From positions 1-6,933 of the forward strand of contig JAJQGZ010000164.1 of NCBI GenBank assembly GCA_021200075.1: a stretch of DNA of 6,933 nucleotides, read 5' to 3'. This document shows, piece by piece, positions 6,255 through 6,933 of the stretch. The notes under the pieces are model-generated. The model did no database searches. It was not told the DNA's origin and was given only the letters and a program-made list of their open reading frames with translations. The first letter of the stretch is position 1. Every line of letters begins with the position of its first letter. Position numbers and translations under genes: made by a program. The DNA comes from Clostridiales bacterium. Lineage in GTDB: Bacteria; Bacillota; Clostridia; Oscillospirales; Acutalibacteraceae.

Positions 6255-6560
6255 ATGGAATACAGACTCGGCAATTCAATAAGAATAAAATCTCGGGGAG
6301 AAACCCTTGAACTCACCTGCCCGGGTTGCGGTGAAAAGGTGAATTTCGGCGTGTTTTCAAATTTTGAAAGACGGCTTGCAGTCAAAATGCCTCCGCTCGA
6401 CTGCCAAACGGTATACTTCCTTGTATGCCCGAACTGCGCAAAAATTTACACCGTTGACGAGAAAAAGGGCGACAGTTTCAAAAAAAGGCAAAAGCTTTCA
6501 ATCGGCAACTTCGATTTGCAAACGCTTAAAGAATTTAAGGAAGCCGGCAAAGAAGAATGA
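6255..6560 (+). CDS. Small zinc-ribbon protein of unknown function
   Basis: A 101-residue soluble protein carries two CxxC pairs, CPGC (C22, C25) and CPNC (C58, C61), the spacing expected for a zinc ribbon binding one metal ion. An extra cysteine (C50) lies between them. The C-terminal third is lysine-rich and charged (KKRQK and onward). There is no signal or membrane segment, so it is probably cytoplasmic. The ATG at 6255 is chosen because the sequence upstream in this frame is promoter DNA; GGAAAGG (6234-6240) is the nearest ribosome-binding sequence but stands 14 nt away, and an in-frame GTG at 6243 is too close to it, so the start is not certain. Its TGA overlaps the ATG of the DUF1294 gene. 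Zinc binding is a fair inference; the role is unknown. Confidence 0.75.
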   Translation: MEYRLGNSIRIKSRGETLELTCPGCGEKVNFGVFSNFERRLAVKMPPLDCQTVYFLVCPNCAKIYTVDEKKGDSFKKRQKLSIGNFDLQTLKEFKEAGKEE

Positions 6561-6841
6561 GTATTACGATATTTGCCGCATTTGTATATTTCTGCGCAAT
6601 AAATTTTGTTGCGATACTTATGACAGTTACCGACAAGCATAACGCAAAGCGAAACAGACGCCGTGTACCCGAAAGCACATTGATGACGGTAGGATTGCTC
6701 GGAGGCGCTTTAGGAGAATACATAACAATGCGGATTATCCGGCATAAGACACTTCACAAGAAATTTATGATCGGTCTGCCTGCCGAAATTGTACTGCACA
6801 TATTGATTGTCGGGGTTGTGTGTTATTTGTATTTTTTGTGA
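6557..6841 (+). CDS. DUF1294 family integral membrane protein
   Basis: This 94-residue protein has three hydrophobic segments, at about residues 2-22, 40-57 and 73-93. The block between the first and third (DKHNAKRNRRRVPE, then LGGALGEYITMRIIRHKT) matches the DUF1294 pattern of a basic R-R-x-P-E stretch, a Gly-rich helix and a closing RHKT motif. DUF1294 proteins are small inner-membrane proteins without an established function. Start and upstream stop overlap as ATGA (6557-6560) with only a weak purine-rich site upstream, so translation is probably coupled to the zinc-ribbon gene. The frame is intact, and downstream is a hairpin repeat rather than another gene. Confidence 0.85.
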   Translation: MSITIFAAFVYFCAINFVAILMTVTDKHNAKRNRRRVPESTLMTVGLLGGALGEYITMRIIRHKTLHKKFMIGLPAEIVLHILIVGVVCYLYFL

Positions 6842-6879
6842 TTTTAAAGGTTCTTTATTAAATATTGGGGTGAATTTAC

Positions 6880-6906
6880 AGCGGGCGGATAATATCCGCC
6901 CCTACG
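6880..6906. repeat. GC-rich hairpin, probable dispersed intergenic repeat
   Basis: GGGCGGAT (6883-6890) pairs perfectly with ATCCGCCC (6894-6901) around a 3-nt loop, and CTACG follows. It stands out as GC-rich within AT-rich intergenic DNA, 40 bp after the DUF1294 stop. Its form, a GC-rich palindrome flanked by GCGGG and CCCCTACG, resembles short palindromic repeats I recall in many Oscillospirales genomes. The T-rich stretch afterwards (TTTGTTGTTT) is not adjacent, so terminator activity is possible but not clear. Only one copy is in the window. Confidence 0.5.
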
Positions 6907-6933
6907 ATATTTGTTGTTTCGAGATATTAAAAA

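Overview
The window looks like chromosomal DNA of an anaerobic Gram-positive of the class Clostridia, plausibly an Oscillospirales/Ruminococcaceae-type gut bacterium. That placement is an inference from gene content: a short, roughly 450-residue glucose-6-phosphate isomerase, a DacF-type D,D-carboxypeptidase, an MtaB-type tRNA methylthiotransferase, a GHL10 lipoprotein and a DUF1294 membrane protein. Strong Shine-Dalgarno sites, AT-rich sigma-A-like promoters and a GC-rich hairpin repeat of a kind I recall from Oscillospirales agree with it. No rRNA, tRNA, CRISPR array, insertion sequence or phage gene was seen.

Layout. From about 3.57 kb leftward the genes are on the minus strand: a D-alanyl-D-alanine carboxypeptidase gene broken by a stop codon and a frameshift (3568 to 2434), then pgi with its own promoter (2279 to 933), then a small P-loop protein (894 to 478) ended by a clear intrinsic terminator. 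Next comes a small single-pass membrane protein (344 to 33) interrupted by an in-frame TGA, whose frame overlaps the start of another gene that leaves the window at base 1. Rightward from a divergent promoter region near 3.63 kb runs mtaB (3715 to 5001). Its 3' end overlaps by 31 bp the 3' end of a convergent GHL10-like lipoprotein gene (6161 to 4971). A second divergent region near 6.2 kb separates that gene from a plus-strand pair, a zinc-ribbon protein and a DUF1294 membrane protein, joined by an ATGA overlap. The right end carries a hairpin that looks like a dispersed intergenic repeat.

How the genes relate. Most of this is housekeeping: glycolysis (Pgi), modification of t6A37 in tRNA (MtaB) and cell-envelope work (DacF on peptidoglycan stem peptides, the GHL10 lipoprotein probably on glycan strands). 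I see no coherent new defence, mobile or biosynthetic system. The points most worth checking are the interrupted reading frames (three lesions in two genes, either real decay or sequence error), the terminator hairpin in the leader of the small membrane gene, and the two compact divergent promoter regions, one with a 9-bp dyad and one where opposing -10 boxes overlap.
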